Of a stretch of 64,000 nt of DNA, positions 18,040-26,875 are shown in pieces. This stretch comes from Streptomyces roseicoloratus (GTDB lineage Bacteria > Actinomycetota > Actinomycetes > Streptomycetales > Streptomycetaceae): assembly GCF_004117935.1 (NCBI RefSeq), contig NZ_SDOY01000013.1, positions 1-64,000 of the forward strand, written 5' to 3'. Below the pieces are notes generated by a model that worked only from the letters and a program-made list of their open reading frames with translations, had not been told where the DNA came from and did not search any database. A program made the position numbers and the translations under genes. Position 1 is the first letter of the stretch. Each line of letters opens with the position of its first letter.

Positions 18040-18546
18040 TCAACGGTCGCCGCGCTCCCGTTCGCCCGGGCCGGCGCCGCGCGCGGGCAGGAGTTCCGGC
18101 CTGCCGAAGAGGAGGGCGTAGCCGGAGGGAAGTTGCCTGATGATGCGGTCGGTGAGGGCGGGGCCGGCCAGGTGGGCGACGGGGACGAGGACAGCGCCGA
18201 CGTCCCAGCGGGTGGTGGCCAGGCTGCCGCCGGTGCTCCGGGCGATGTCCTTGACGAACTCCCAGCCGCCCAGCGGGGTGACGGCGGGGATCTGGGCGGT
18301 GAGGGTCAGCGCCGCTTCGAACGGCAGGCGGGCGGCGAGCTGGACGCGTTCGTCACCGACGAGCTGCCGTCCCAGTGCCGCGAGCACGGAGCGGACGGCC
18401 TGGTCGGCACGCTCTCGGGTCGGGTAGGCGCCTTCGTAGCGGACGCGTTCGAGGAGGCCGGTGTAGGAGGTCACACTGCCGTCGGTCGCGGCGGGGGCGG
18501 GGGCGGTCGTGGAGGAGGCGGTCGTGGTCTCGGCGTGGAGGGTCAT
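18040..18546 (-). CDS. DUF2267 family protein
   Basis: A 168-residue protein. Residues 1-25 are Ala/Thr-rich and likely disordered. From about 27 it follows the DUF2267 pattern: YTGLLERVRYEGAYPTRERADQAVRSVLAALGRQLVGDERVQLAARLP, a second helical half and LPSGYALLFGRPE near 150. The family is all-helical and of unknown function, and is common beside heat-shock genes in actinobacteria. A second copy lies 78 bases upstream and Hsp20 beyond it, all on the same strand, so the three are probably co-regulated. The C-terminal 15 residues are charged and variable. Confidence 0.85.
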   Translation of the reverse strand: MTLHAETTTASSTTAPAPAATDGSVTSYTGLLERVRYEGAYPTRERADQAVRSVLAALGRQLVGDERVQLAARLPFEAALTLTAQIPAVTPLGGWEFVKDIARSTGGSLATTRWDVGAVLVPVAHLAGPALTDRIIRQLPSGYALLFGRPELLPARGAGPGERERGDR

Positions 18547-18624
18547 GGGGTACGGGTCGCCGTTCTCTTCTGGCCCGGGCTCGCGGCCGGGCGGAGCGAA
18601 CAGGTGTCGACGGGGTCGCCGGGC

Positions 18625-19023
18625 TCACCCGGGAAGGTGGGGCCGGCCGAACAGGAGCTCGTATCCGGGCGGGAGCTGCAGCAGCATCCGCTCCGTGAGT
18701 TCCTCGCCGGCGGCGTCGGCGGCGACGCTGAGCACGGCACTGACGTCCCAGGCCGCCGTACGTTCGGTGGCTCCTTCGATCCAGGCGGCCGTCGCCCGTA
18801 CGAACCGTTCCGACGAGAGCGGTTCGGTGGCCTGGAGCGGGTTGAGCAGGACGACGGCGAAGGTCTCCGGGAGGTGGGCGGCGAGCGCGGTCCGCACGTC
18901 GCCGACGAGATGGGCGCCGAGCAGCGCCAGGACGACGCGGGCGGCCCGTTCGGCCTCCTGCGGGGTGTCGTAGTCGCCGCGTTCCTGCACCCGGTCGAGG
19001 AACGTCTGCCATCGCGGTCTCAT
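18625..19023 (-). CDS. DUF2267 family protein
   Basis: A 132-residue paralogue of the neighbouring DUF2267 protein without its disordered N-terminus. It begins WQTFLDRVQERGDYDTPQEAERAARVVLALLGAHLVGD and ends LPPGYELLFGRPHLPG. The shared LP(P/S)GY-LLFGRP ending shows the two are duplicates. AAGGGG precedes the ATG at 19021-19023. It sits between Hsp20 and the second DUF2267 gene on one strand. Biochemical function is unknown; the position suggests a role alongside the small heat-shock protein. Confidence 0.85.
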   Translation of the reverse strand: MRPRWQTFLDRVQERGDYDTPQEAERAARVVLALLGAHLVGDVRTALAAHLPETFAVVLLNPLQATEPLSSERFVRATAAWIEGATERTAAWDVSAVLSVAADAAGEELTERMLLQLPPGYELLFGRPHLPG

Positions 19024-19122
19024 CGCGACCCCTTGTGGACGGAGGATGCGGGTGGTGCGGAGCGCGGGAGCGGAGGGCGAAGGAGGGGAACGGTCGTCCT
19101 CCGCTCCCGGCCTGGCGGCGGA

Positions 19123-19557
19123 TCAGCCGCTGATCTGCCGGCGGTCGTCCCCGCTGCCGATCGCGATCTTGCGAGGCTTCGCGCGCTCGGCGATCGGAAT
19201 GCGCAGGGTGAGCACGCCCGCGGTGTAGTCCGCCGTGATCTTCTCGGTGTCGAGGGTGTCGGCGAGCATCAGCTGACGGGAGAAGACGCCGAGAGGCCGC
19301 TCGGACAGCTCCATCTGGACGCCGTCGGCCTTCTCGACCGGCCGGCGCTCGGCCTTGACCGTCAGCATGTTCCGCTCGACGTCGATGTCGATCGCGTCGA
19401 CGGTGACGCCCGGCAGATCCATCATGATCACGTATGCGTCGCCCTCGCGGTAGGCGTCCATCGGGACGGCCGCGGGTCGCGACCAGGTGCCGCTCGCCCC
19501 CAGCATCTGCTGCGCGAGGCGATCGAGCTCGCGGAAGGGGTCAGTGCGCATCAACAT
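19123..19557 (-). CDS. Hsp20/alpha-crystallin small heat-shock protein
   Basis: A 144-residue small heat-shock protein, an ATP-independent holdase that keeps unfolding proteins from aggregating. The alpha-crystallin domain runs from about 35 to 130, with DLPGVTVDAIDIDVERNMLTV, the beta-strand signature ADYTAGVLTLRIP, and the C-terminal I-x-I-like KIAIG. The N-terminus MLMRTDPFRELDRLAQQML is typical of the actinobacterial Hsp18 group. GGAGGTG lies six bases before the ATG at 19555-19557, excluding the longer frame. It is divergent from a regulator gene, and its promoter -35 (TTGACA, minus strand 19627-19622) overlaps a palindromic operator. Confidence 0.95.
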   Translation of the reverse strand: MLMRTDPFRELDRLAQQMLGASGTWSRPAAVPMDAYREGDAYVIMMDLPGVTVDAIDIDVERNMLTVKAERRPVEKADGVQMELSERPLGVFSRQLMLADTLDTEKITADYTAGVLTLRIPIAERAKPRKIAIGSGDDRRQISG

Positions 19558-19610
19558 CGGAAACACCTCCATCGGATCCGGCAGTGATTGCCAATGCGCT
19601 TCATCTGACT

Positions 19611-19630
19611 CCGTTGTAACATGTCAACGG
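19611..19630. promoter_or_regulatory. Palindromic operator between Hsp20 and its regulator
   Basis: CCGTTG (19611-19616) and CAACGG (19625-19630) are perfect inverted arms around TAACATGT. The minus-strand TTGACA at 19627-19622 lies inside it and is the likely -35 of the Hsp20 promoter. A bound protein would block Hsp20 transcription. The divergent regulator gene begins right next to it, so autoregulation is likely. Confidence 0.65.
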
Positions 19631-19684
19631 ATGGACGACAACTCCACCGTCAACGTTTCGACGACATGCTCCGAGGGTGATTCG

Positions 19685-20329
19685 ATGGCCGGAGGCGACC
19701 ACCCCGTCACGTTCCGTGCGGCCCTGGCGGCGCTCGCCGCGATCGACGAGACCGTCCGCGCGGCCGGGTCCGTGGACGCCCCGGTCACGCCCGCCGGCAC
19801 CTCCCTGGAGGACGCGCTCTCCGCGCTGCTGCTCCTGCGCCGACTGCGCGAGCGGCTCGCCGACTGGGAGCCCGGGCTCATCGAGGCCGCGCGGGACGCG
19901 GGCGCCAGCTGGGCCGACCTCGCACCGCCGCTCGGCGTCACCAGCAGACAGGCCGCCGAGCGCCGCTACCTCCGGGTGCGTCCGGGCCGCCCGGGCGCCA
20001 CCGGGGAGCAGCGCGTCCAGGCCACCCGCGACCGGCGCGCCGCCGATCGCAGCGTCACGAGCTGGGCCCGGGACAACGCCGCGGACCTGCGCCAGCTCGC
20101 CGGACAGATCACCGCGCTCGACTCCCTCGCCGACGTCCTGCGGCGCGACCTCAGCCAGGCGCTCGCGGACAGCGACCCGGCCCGCCTCCTCGAGCCCCTC
20201 GCCCGCACCCGCACCGCCCGTCCCCCGCTGCCCGCCGACCTGGCCGAGCGGGTCGACGTCCTCGCGCGCCGCACCACGGACCTCCGCAACGAGAGCGACC
20301 AGCGCCGCTCGGGCTCCCCACAGCCCTGA
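19685..20329 (+). CDS. Hsp18-type transcriptional regulator
   Basis: A protein of about 214 residues, matching from memory the Streptomyces proteins annotated as HSP18 transcriptional regulator. It has an N-terminal helical part (FRAALAALAAIDETVRAAG), then RRLRERLADWEPGLIEAARDAGASWADLAPPLGVTSRQAAERRYLR, a helix-turn-helix-like segment near 60-100, and a C-terminal helical, Arg-rich half. It probably represses the divergent Hsp20 gene through the palindrome between them. I chose ATG 19685 because GAGGG precedes it by seven bases; ATG 19631, directly after the palindrome, would add 18 residues. Whether it senses temperature directly is unknown. Confidence 0.7.
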   Translation: MAGGDHPVTFRAALAALAAIDETVRAAGSVDAPVTPAGTSLEDALSALLLLRRLRERLADWEPGLIEAARDAGASWADLAPPLGVTSRQAAERRYLRVRPGRPGATGEQRVQATRDRRAADRSVTSWARDNAADLRQLAGQITALDSLADVLRRDLSQALADSDPARLLEPLARTRTARPPLPADLAERVDVLARRTTDLRNESDQRRSGSPQP

Positions 20330-20485
20330 CGGACCGGCAGGACGGCGAGGGCGTCACGGCCCGCGCTTCGACATGCGCTTCACCACACCCAGGTGAACCA
20401 TGGAGAGAGGTCGTGCGTGCGGCAGCCGCAGGCGAGGGGGACGTCAGGGCAGTTGTTCCTGCTCCGGTCTCCAGAGGTGGCGAGC

Positions 20486-22171
20486 GTGGACGTTTTCGAT
20501 GCCGTCGTCGTCGGTTCGGGATTCGGCGGCTCCGTGACGGCGTATCGCCTGGCCGACGCCGGCCTGAGCGTCTGCCTCCTCGAACGCGGGAAGCCGTTCC
20601 CGCCCGGCTCCTTTCCCCGCAGCCCCCACGAGACGGCCGGGAACTTCTGGGATCCGGACTCCCGGCTGTACGGGATGTACGACATGTGGAGCTTCTCGAC
20701 GATGGACGCGCTCGTGTCCAGCGGACTGGGCGGCGGGTCGCTGATCTACGCGAACGTGCTCATCCGCAAGCCGGAAAGCTGGTTCGTGCACGAGTCGTTC
20801 GACGGCGGCTACGAGAACTGGCCCGTGACCCGCGCCGACCTCGACCCGCACTACGAGTCGGTCGAGACCATGCTGGCGGCGCAGAGGTATCCGTTCGACG
20901 TCGAGCCCTACCGGAGCACGCCGAAGACCCTCGCCATGCGCCGGGCCGCCGAACGGCTCGGACTTCCCTGGGAACTGCCGCTGCTGGCCGTCTCCTTCGG
21001 GGACCCTCCCGTTCCCGGTGCTCCCCTCGACGGCGGCGAGGACAACCTGCACCACAGCCCGCGCTACGCGTGCAGGCTCGTCGGCGAATGCGACCTGGGC
21101 TGCAACTTCGGCAGCAAGAACAGTCTGGACTTCACCTACCTCAGCGCGGCGCAGCGGCTCGGGGCCGACATCCGGACCCTGTGCGAGGTCCGCTCGTTCG
21201 AGCCGGTCCGCGAAGGCTTCCGGGTCACGTACCGCGAACACCGCGCCGCCGGCGATGATCCGTCGGCTCCTCCCGTACGGCGGACCGTCAGGGCCAGGCG
21301 GCTGGTCCTCTCCGCCGGCACGCTGGGCACGACGTACCTGCTGCTGCGGAACCGCAGTGCCTTCCCCGCGCTCAGCCCGGCACTGGGCACCCGTTTCTCC
21401 GGGAACGGGGACTTCCTCGGGCTGGTCCTCAAGGCCCGGGAGAGACGGGCGGACCGGCCCGGAGAGACGGTGCCGTCCCTGATGGAGCCGAGTCTCGGGC
21501 CGGTCATCACCAGTGCGATGCGGGTGGACCGGAAGGGCAGCGGCCCGAAGGACCGGGGCTTCTACATCGAGGACGCCGGCTACCCGGAGTTCCTCAACTG
21601 GCTCGTGGAGCACAACGTCCTCACCATGTCCAGCCGGGTCGGCAGGTTCCTGCTGCGCCGTGGATGGTCGCAGCTGACCGGGACCGCCCGGAGCCGGGTG
21701 GGACGCCAACTCGGCGACGCCCTGGGCAAGGGACTGTTCACGGCGACGTCGCTCCCGCTGCTCGGCATGGGAAGGGACGTCCCCGACGGCCGGATGTTCC
21801 TCCGGGACGGGCATCTGGACCTCGACTGGGAACTCGCCGCCTCCGACCCGTACTTCGAGCAGATGAACGCGACCATGCGGCGCGTGTCCCACAGCCTCGG
21901 CGGCCGCTACGCGGCCAATCCGCTGTGGCTGCTGAACCGTCTCATCACCGTGCACCCCCTGGGCGGCGTCCCGATGGGGAACGCGGCGCGGGACGGCGTG
22001 GTGGATTCCTTCGGCCGCGTCCACGGCCACCCGGGACTGTCGGTCGCCGACGGCTCGGTGCTGCCCGGCCCCGTCGGCCCGAACCCCTCCCTCACCATCG
22101 CGGCGCTGGCCGACCGGTCGGCCGAACGCCTCATCGAGGACCACCGGAAGAAGTCCGAGGCCCCGTCATGA
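20486..22171 (+). CDS. GMC-family FAD oxidoreductase (cholesterol-oxidase-like)
   Basis: A 561-residue flavoprotein. The FAD motif VVGSGFGGSVTAYRLADAGLSVCLLERG is at about 8-35. A Cys-rich block CRLVGECDLGCNFGSKNSLD near 195-215 is like that of cholesterol-oxidase-type GMC enzymes. The C-terminal part has HPLGGVPMG near 490 and DGSVLPGPVGPNPSLTIAALADRSAE near 525, the GMC C-terminal signature with the catalytic His region. It probably oxidises an alcohol group of a lipid or sterol-like substrate. The GTG at 20486 follows AGAGG by eight bases. Its stop overlaps the patatin ATG (ATGA), so it leads a three-gene operon with two other lipid or phosphate enzymes. Confidence 0.88.
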   Translation: MDVFDAVVVGSGFGGSVTAYRLADAGLSVCLLERGKPFPPGSFPRSPHETAGNFWDPDSRLYGMYDMWSFSTMDALVSSGLGGGSLIYANVLIRKPESWFVHESFDGGYENWPVTRADLDPHYESVETMLAAQRYPFDVEPYRSTPKTLAMRRAAERLGLPWELPLLAVSFGDPPVPGAPLDGGEDNLHHSPRYACRLVGECDLGCNFGSKNSLDFTYLSAAQRLGADIRTLCEVRSFEPVREGFRVTYREHRAAGDDPSAPPVRRTVRARRLVLSAGTLGTTYLLLRNRSAFPALSPALGTRFSGNGDFLGLVLKARERRADRPGETVPSLMEPSLGPVITSAMRVDRKGSGPKDRGFYIEDAGYPEFLNWLVEHNVLTMSSRVGRFLLRRGWSQLTGTARSRVGRQLGDALGKGLFTATSLPLLGMGRDVPDGRMFLRDGHLDLDWELAASDPYFEQMNATMRRVSHSLGGRYAANPLWLLNRLITVHPLGGVPMGNAARDGVVDSFGRVHGHPGLSVADGSVLPGPVGPNPSLTIAALADRSAERLIEDHRKKSEAPS

Positions 22172-23787
22172 CGACCGGAAAGGGCGGCAAGCCCCGCGGC
22201 GGCCACCCCGGCACCTCCCCGCGCGCCTCCGCGCGCACGTCCCCGCACGAGAGCCCGCACACGTCCCCGCACCAGCCTCCGCGCCGGTCCCTCCTCCTCG
22301 CCGGCGGCGGGCTGAAGGTGGCCTACCAGGCGGGCGTTCTCCAGGTCCTGCTCGACGAGGCGGAGCTGACGTTCGACCACGCCGACGGCGCCAGCGGCGG
22401 CGTGTTCAACCTCGCGATGTACTGCCAGGGGATGTCCGGGCGCCGGATCGCCGACAACTGGCGCACGCTCTCACCGCTGAAAGGCGTCACCCCGAACTGG
22501 CGCGAGCTGCCGAAGGGGCCGTACGCCCGTTCCCTCTTCACCCTGGACGGCTACCGGCGCCACGTCTTCCCTCGATGGGGGCTGGACTGGGAGCGGATCC
22601 GGGCCGCCGACCGCGAAGCCACCTTCACCCTGTACAACTTCAGCGCCAACGAACTCGAGCCGGTGACCGCCGACCGCATGGACGAGGACCGGCTGTGCGC
22701 CGGGGTGGCGCTGCCGATGTGGTTCCCGCCGGTCGTCGTCGACGGCCAGACGTACATCGACCCCGTCTATCTGACGGACGCGAACGTCGAGGAGGCGATC
22801 CGGCGGGGCTGCGACGAACTGTGGATCATCTGGACGGTCAGCCGGCGGCACCGCTGGCGGAACGGCTTCGTGGCCAACTACTTCCACATCATCGAGACCA
22901 CGGCCAACGGCCGGCTGCAGGACTGGCTGCGCCGGATCGAGGCGAGCAACGCCGCCCTCCGCGACGGCCGGGAGGGCGAGTTCGGGCGCCCGATCGAGGT
23001 CAGGCTGCTGAGCGGCGAGGTCCCCCTGAACTACCTCGTCAACTTCGGCCGGGACCGCTTCGCCCAGGCCGTGGAGCTCGGCGTACGGGACGCCCGCCGC
23101 TGGTGCGCGGAGCAGGGAATCCCCCGGAAGCCCGACGGGCCTCCCGACCGTCCCGAGGACCCGACGCGGCTGCGCTTCACCGAACGCATGGTCGGCCGTG
23201 TCGTCTTCGGGGAGACCGACTGCCGGAAGGCCGAGTCCTCGGCGGACCGGGCCGCCGCCGACCTCGCCCTGCACGTGACCGTCGACGTCCACGGCATCGA
23301 CCGCTTCCTCTCCGACCCGGAACACGAGGCCGGGCTGCGCGGAGAGGTCCACTGCGAGGAGCTGGGCGGGCGCCTCCCCGTCGAACGCGGCACCTTCCAG
23401 CTGTTCGTGGAGCACACGGACCCGCAGCACCTGCGGATGCGCTACCGCGTGCACTTCCGCGACCGCGCCGGCCACCCGCTCACCCTGAGCGGGTACAAGG
23501 ACGTCAGCGAGGACTCCCGCCTGGGGGTCTGGAAGGACACGACCGTCCTCCACACGCGCGTCCTGCGCGGCCACGTCGGCGCCGAGGAGGAGCCGGGCGC
23601 CGAGCCGGTCGCCGCGGGAACGGTCCGCATCCGCCCCGCCGACTTCCTGAAGCAGCTCACCACCTTCCGGGTCGAGGCTCCGACGCTGCCCGGCAGGGTG
23701 ACCACCCTGGGGCGGTTCGGGCAGTTCTTCCTCGGCAAGCTGTGGGACGTGTACGCGCAGAACGTCCTGCCCTGGTCCCCTCTGTGA
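22168..23787 (+). CDS. Patatin-like phospholipase with C-terminal extension
   Basis: A 539-residue protein. After a Ser/Pro/His-rich N-terminal tail (1-40) comes a patatin domain. It has the oxyanion-hole glycine motif GGGLKVAYQAGVL at 47-59, the nucleophile Ser76 in GASGG, and the dyad Asp in QTYIDPVYLTD near 196 (DPV in place of the usual DGG/DGA). Patatins are Ser-Asp lipid acyl hydrolases. The C-terminal 200 residues (from about 340) form a second beta-rich domain with LHVTVDVHGIDRFLSDPEHEAGLRGEV. That segment resembles a region found beside GMC oxidoreductases in actinobacteria, and I cannot name it. ATG overlaps the upstream stop. Confidence 0.85.
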   Translation: MTTGKGGKPRGGHPGTSPRASARTSPHESPHTSPHQPPRRSLLLAGGGLKVAYQAGVLQVLLDEAELTFDHADGASGGVFNLAMYCQGMSGRRIADNWRTLSPLKGVTPNWRELPKGPYARSLFTLDGYRRHVFPRWGLDWERIRAADREATFTLYNFSANELEPVTADRMDEDRLCAGVALPMWFPPVVVDGQTYIDPVYLTDANVEEAIRRGCDELWIIWTVSRRHRWRNGFVANYFHIIETTANGRLQDWLRRIEASNAALRDGREGEFGRPIEVRLLSGEVPLNYLVNFGRDRFAQAVELGVRDARRWCAEQGIPRKPDGPPDRPEDPTRLRFTERMVGRVVFGETDCRKAESSADRAAADLALHVTVDVHGIDRFLSDPEHEAGLRGEVHCEELGGRLPVERGTFQLFVEHTDPQHLRMRYRVHFRDRAGHPLTLSGYKDVSEDSRLGVWKDTTVLHTRVLRGHVGAEEEPGAEPVAAGTVRIRPADFLKQLTTFRVEAPTLPGRVTTLGRFGQFFLGKLWDVYAQNVLPWSPL

Positions 23788-23802
23788 GCGAGGTGGAGCG
23801 AC

Positions 23803-25686
23803 GTGGACTTCCGGCAGCTGCGCGAACACGCGGACGCCCTGCGGTTCACCCCGCAGGAGCCGGTGCGCTGGCTCGCGCCGAGGGAACTGGCGCGTACCGC
23901 GGTCAAGGTGGGCCTGGCCGCCGTGTTCGCCGGCTACTCGGACAAGCGGGAGATCCAGGGCGCGCTGGAGGCCGGTCCGCTGCGGGCGCCGCCGGCGGAT
24001 CCCGACGCCGAGGAGATCTGGATCGACTTCGTCGCCGACCTCGGCGACGGATTCGAGGCGACGGCCTCGGTGGCGTACGCCCTGGGAGCGGACCGGCTCG
24101 ACGTCGACGGTCCCGGCGCGCTCTCCGGAGGTCCGCTCCCCCGTGGTCCGCTCCCCCGTGGTCCGCTCCCCCGAGGCTCGCTGCTCGTCCTCGGCGGGGA
24201 CGAGGTGTATCCGGTGGCGTCGGCGACGGCGTACGAGGACCGGATGAAAGGGCCCTACCGCGCGGCGCTCCCGTCGGCTCCGGACCGGCCCCTGATGGTC
24301 GCGCTTCCGGGCAACCACGACTGGTACGACGGACTCACCGCGTTCCTACGGATGTTCGCCCAGGAGGGCGAGATCGGCGGCTGGCGGACCCGGCAGACCC
24401 GGAGCTACTTCGCCGTGGAACTGCCGCAGCGCTGGTGGCTCGTCGGGCTGGACAGCCAGCTCGGCACCTACGTGGACGAACCGCAGCGGCGCTACTTCGA
24501 GACCCACCTCTCCCCGCGGCTGCGTCCCGGTGACAGCGTCATCGTCTGCTCGGCCCAGCCCACCTGGGTGCGCAGCGACGAGAAGCCCGACGCCTTCAAC
24601 TCGCTGCACTGGTTCGACCGCACCATCGTGCGGCACCGCTTCGACCCGAAGACCCGCAAGCTCGAGGAGACGGGCGCCGCGATCCGGCTGTGGCTGACCG
24701 GCGACAAACACCACTACGCCCGCTACGCGGAGCGGCTGCCCGGTGACGGGGCGGCGGCCGGCGACTCCCTTCCGCCGGACCCCCGGCGGCGCCAGATGGT
24801 GACGTGCGGCCTGGGCGGCGCCTTCCTCGCCTCCACCCACAGGCTGCCGAAGGCCCTGCCGCTGCCGCCGGCCACCTCGCGCATGCGGAAGAAGGACCAG
24901 CCGCCGACGACGTTCGCCCTCGCGCGGCACACGTACCCGGACGCGGCGGAGTCGCGCTCGCTCACCCGCGCGATCGCCACGCCCTGGTCGCGGTACTGGC
25001 TCGCGCGGCGCAACCCCGGATTCGCCGTCCTGGCCGCTGCGGTGCACATGGTGCTCGTGTTGATCGCGTGCGCCGCGTTCACGCTGGCCGAGGGGCGGCA
25101 CCATCCGGCCGGGGCGCTGCGCGGCGCCGGCACCGACGACCTGCTCGGTCTGCTCTGCGCGAGCGCCGCCCTCTTCGTCCTGCCGTTCGTGATCGGGTGG
25201 TGGCGGGGGCTGCTGCGCGAGCGTCGGCCCAGGGCGCCGTCCGGTCCGGTCGTGGCCGTGCTGTTCCAGGCGGCGGTCGCCGTCGCGGCGCTGGCCGTCA
25301 CCGTCGCCCTGGCCCGCTCGGTCGCGTCCTCCTGGAACGGCTTCGCGCTGCTGGCGGTGCTGCTGGGCGTGGCCGCGGTGCTGGGCGCGGGTCTCGGCTC
25401 CCAGCTGTTCGCCCTGTGGGTGCTGTGGACGGACCACGGCCTGGTCGCGGAGTGGCAGATGTCCGGGCAGGCCGTCGACGACCACAAGGGCTTCCTCCGG
25501 ATGCACCTCGCCCGGGACGGCACGCTCACCCTCTATCCGCTGGCCCTCGACGGGACGTGCCGGAACTGGAAGCTGGAGAAGGTCACCGACGCGGAGGGCG
25601 ACTGGCAGCGGCCGGTGCCCGATCCGGCCCCGGCCGTGCGGCTCATCGAGGACCCGGTGGAGATCGCGCCGCACGGCCGACGGTGA
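23803..25686 (+). CDS. Membrane-anchored metallophosphoesterase
   Basis: A 627-residue protein. Calcineurin-like motifs are D-x(n)-GD in DFVADLGDGFE near 75-84, GGDEVYP at 131-137, GNHDWYDG at 170-177 and GDKHHYARY near 300. The C-terminal third has about five hydrophobic helices (about 405-545) and then a small soluble tail. A PLPRG repeat (three units) sits at 111-125 between the first two motifs, an unusual insertion. The enzyme should hydrolyse a phosphoester at the membrane face; the substrate is unknown. It follows the patatin gene by 15 bases with GGTGGAG before the GTG, forming the end of the GMC-patatin-phosphoesterase operon. Confidence 0.85.
   Translation: MDFRQLREHADALRFTPQEPVRWLAPRELARTAVKVGLAAVFAGYSDKREIQGALEAGPLRAPPADPDAEEIWIDFVADLGDGFEATASVAYALGADRLDVDGPGALSGGPLPRGPLPRGPLPRGSLLVLGGDEVYPVASATAYEDRMKGPYRAALPSAPDRPLMVALPGNHDWYDGLTAFLRMFAQEGEIGGWRTRQTRSYFAVELPQRWWLVGLDSQLGTYVDEPQRRYFETHLSPRLRPGDSVIVCSAQPTWVRSDEKPDAFNSLHWFDRTIVRHRFDPKTRKLEETGAAIRLWLTGDKHHYARYAERLPGDGAAAGDSLPPDPRRRQMVTCGLGGAFLASTHRLPKALPLPPATSRMRKKDQPPTTFALARHTYPDAAESRSLTRAIATPWSRYWLARRNPGFAVLAAAVHMVLVLIACAAFTLAEGRHHPAGALRGAGTDDLLGLLCASAALFVLPFVIGWWRGLLRERRPRAPSGPVVAVLFQAAVAVAALAVTVALARSVASSWNGFALLAVLLGVAAVLGAGLGSQLFALWVLWTDHGLVAEWQMSGQAVDDHKGFLRMHLARDGTLTLYPLALDGTCRNWKLEKVTDAEGDWQRPVPDPAPAVRLIEDPVEIAPHGRR
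24130..24174 (+). repeat. 15-bp tandem repeat in metallophosphoesterase gene
   Basis: Three in-frame copies of GGTCCGCTCCCCCGT (the last ends in A) encode GPLPR three times. The repeat lies between the metal-binding motifs near residues 82 and 131 and should form an exposed loop. Confidence 0.9.
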
Positions 25687-25810
25687 CCACCGGGAGAGCC
25701 GCGGAGGAGCCGCCCCGGATGCCGCGGCCTCCGGAGCGGGAGACGTTTCGGTGCGCGCCCGGCGGTGAGGCGTAAGGGACGACCCGTCCGACTCACCGAC
25801 TGGGGGGCCC

Positions 25811-26875
25811 ATGGAAAGCCTCGTCCGACTGGCGGTCTCCGTCGGCGGCTCCGCGCTCGCGGCACTCGTCGTCTGCCGCGCGGCGGACCTGCTGGCGCGG
25901 TTCGCCGACGCCCGGCACCCGGAGACACCGCTGTGGGGACTGCTGCGCCGCTGCCGCACACCGCTGTACGTCGTCGTCCTCGCCGCTCTGCTCCGCTGGA
26001 GCTATCCGGTGGCGGCGTCCGGGCAGGGTCCGTGGGACGACCGTGCCGAGGTGGTGAGCCGTGTCCTGCTGCTGTGCCTGATCGGCGGCGGTGCCTGGCT
26101 GACGGTGCGGACCGTGGCGGCCGTCGTCGAATCCTCGTACACGCGGTACGCCGGACGTGCACGCGACGCCGCACGGCTCCGTCGCGTCCGCACCCAGGTC
26201 ACGCTGATCATGCGGGTGGTGAGCGTCGCCGTGGGCGTGCTCGCCGCCGCGGCGGCCCTCGTCACCTTCCCCTCGTTCCGCACCCTCGGCACGTCCCTGC
26301 TGGCGTCGGCCGGCATCATCGGCATCGTGGCCGGTGTCGCGGCCCAGTCGACGCTCGGCAACCTCTTCGCCGGGTTCCAGATCGCCTTCGGCGACATGGT
26401 CCGCATCGGCGACACCGTCGTCGTGGACGGCGAGTGGGGCGTGGTGGAGGAGGTCACGCTCACCTTCCTCACGGTCCGCACGTGGGACGAGCGACGCGTC
26501 ACGCTGCCCGTCTCGTACTTCACCTCGCGCCCGTTCGAGAACTGGTCGCGCGGCGGCGCGCAGATGACCGGGTCGGTGTTCCTCCACTGCGACCACACGA
26601 CCCCGGTCGCGCTCGCCCGTGCGCACCTGCGGGAGTTCCTCGCCACGTGCGCCACCTGGGACGGGCGCGCCTGGGACCTCGCCGTCACCGACACCTCGCC
26701 GACCGGCATCACCGTACGGGCGATCGTGACGGCCAAGGACGCGGACGACCTCTGGACGACCCGTTGCGCGGTGCGGGAGGAACTCGTCGCATGGCTCGCG
26801 CGGGAGCACCCGGGCTCCCTGCCCAAGGTCGTCACCGCTCCGGCGCCCGACGCCTCAGGCGTCCACCGTGAGTGA
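25811..26875 (+). CDS. MscS-family mechanosensitive channel
   Basis: A 354-residue protein. It has three to four N-terminal hydrophobic helices and the MscS pore and beta domain: ASAGIIGIVAGVAAQSTLGNLFAGFQIAFGDMVRIGDTVVVDGEWGVVEEV at about 163-213, with the Gly/Ala-rich pore helix and the conserved FGD segment. A C-terminal alpha/beta region follows. Such channels open under membrane tension and release solutes on hypo-osmotic shock. It begins 124 bases after the metallophosphoesterase gene. Its 3' end overlaps the convergent antiporter gene by 21 bases, an unusually tight convergent arrangement. Confidence 0.93.
   Translation: MESLVRLAVSVGGSALAALVVCRAADLLARFADARHPETPLWGLLRRCRTPLYVVVLAALLRWSYPVAASGQGPWDDRAEVVSRVLLLCLIGGGAWLTVRTVAAVVESSYTRYAGRARDAARLRRVRTQVTLIMRVVSVAVGVLAAAAALVTFPSFRTLGTSLLASAGIIGIVAGVAAQSTLGNLFAGFQIAFGDMVRIGDTVVVDGEWGVVEEVTLTFLTVRTWDERRVTLPVSYFTSRPFENWSRGGAQMTGSVFLHCDHTTPVALARAHLREFLATCATWDGRAWDLAVTDTSPTGITVRAIVTAKDADDLWTTRCAVREELVAWLAREHPGSLPKVVTAPAPDASGVHRE

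Noticed and set aside
24130..24174. CRISPR-like or short repeat array
   Set aside because: The three 15-bp copies have no spacers and are in-frame coding repeats of the metallophosphoesterase gene.
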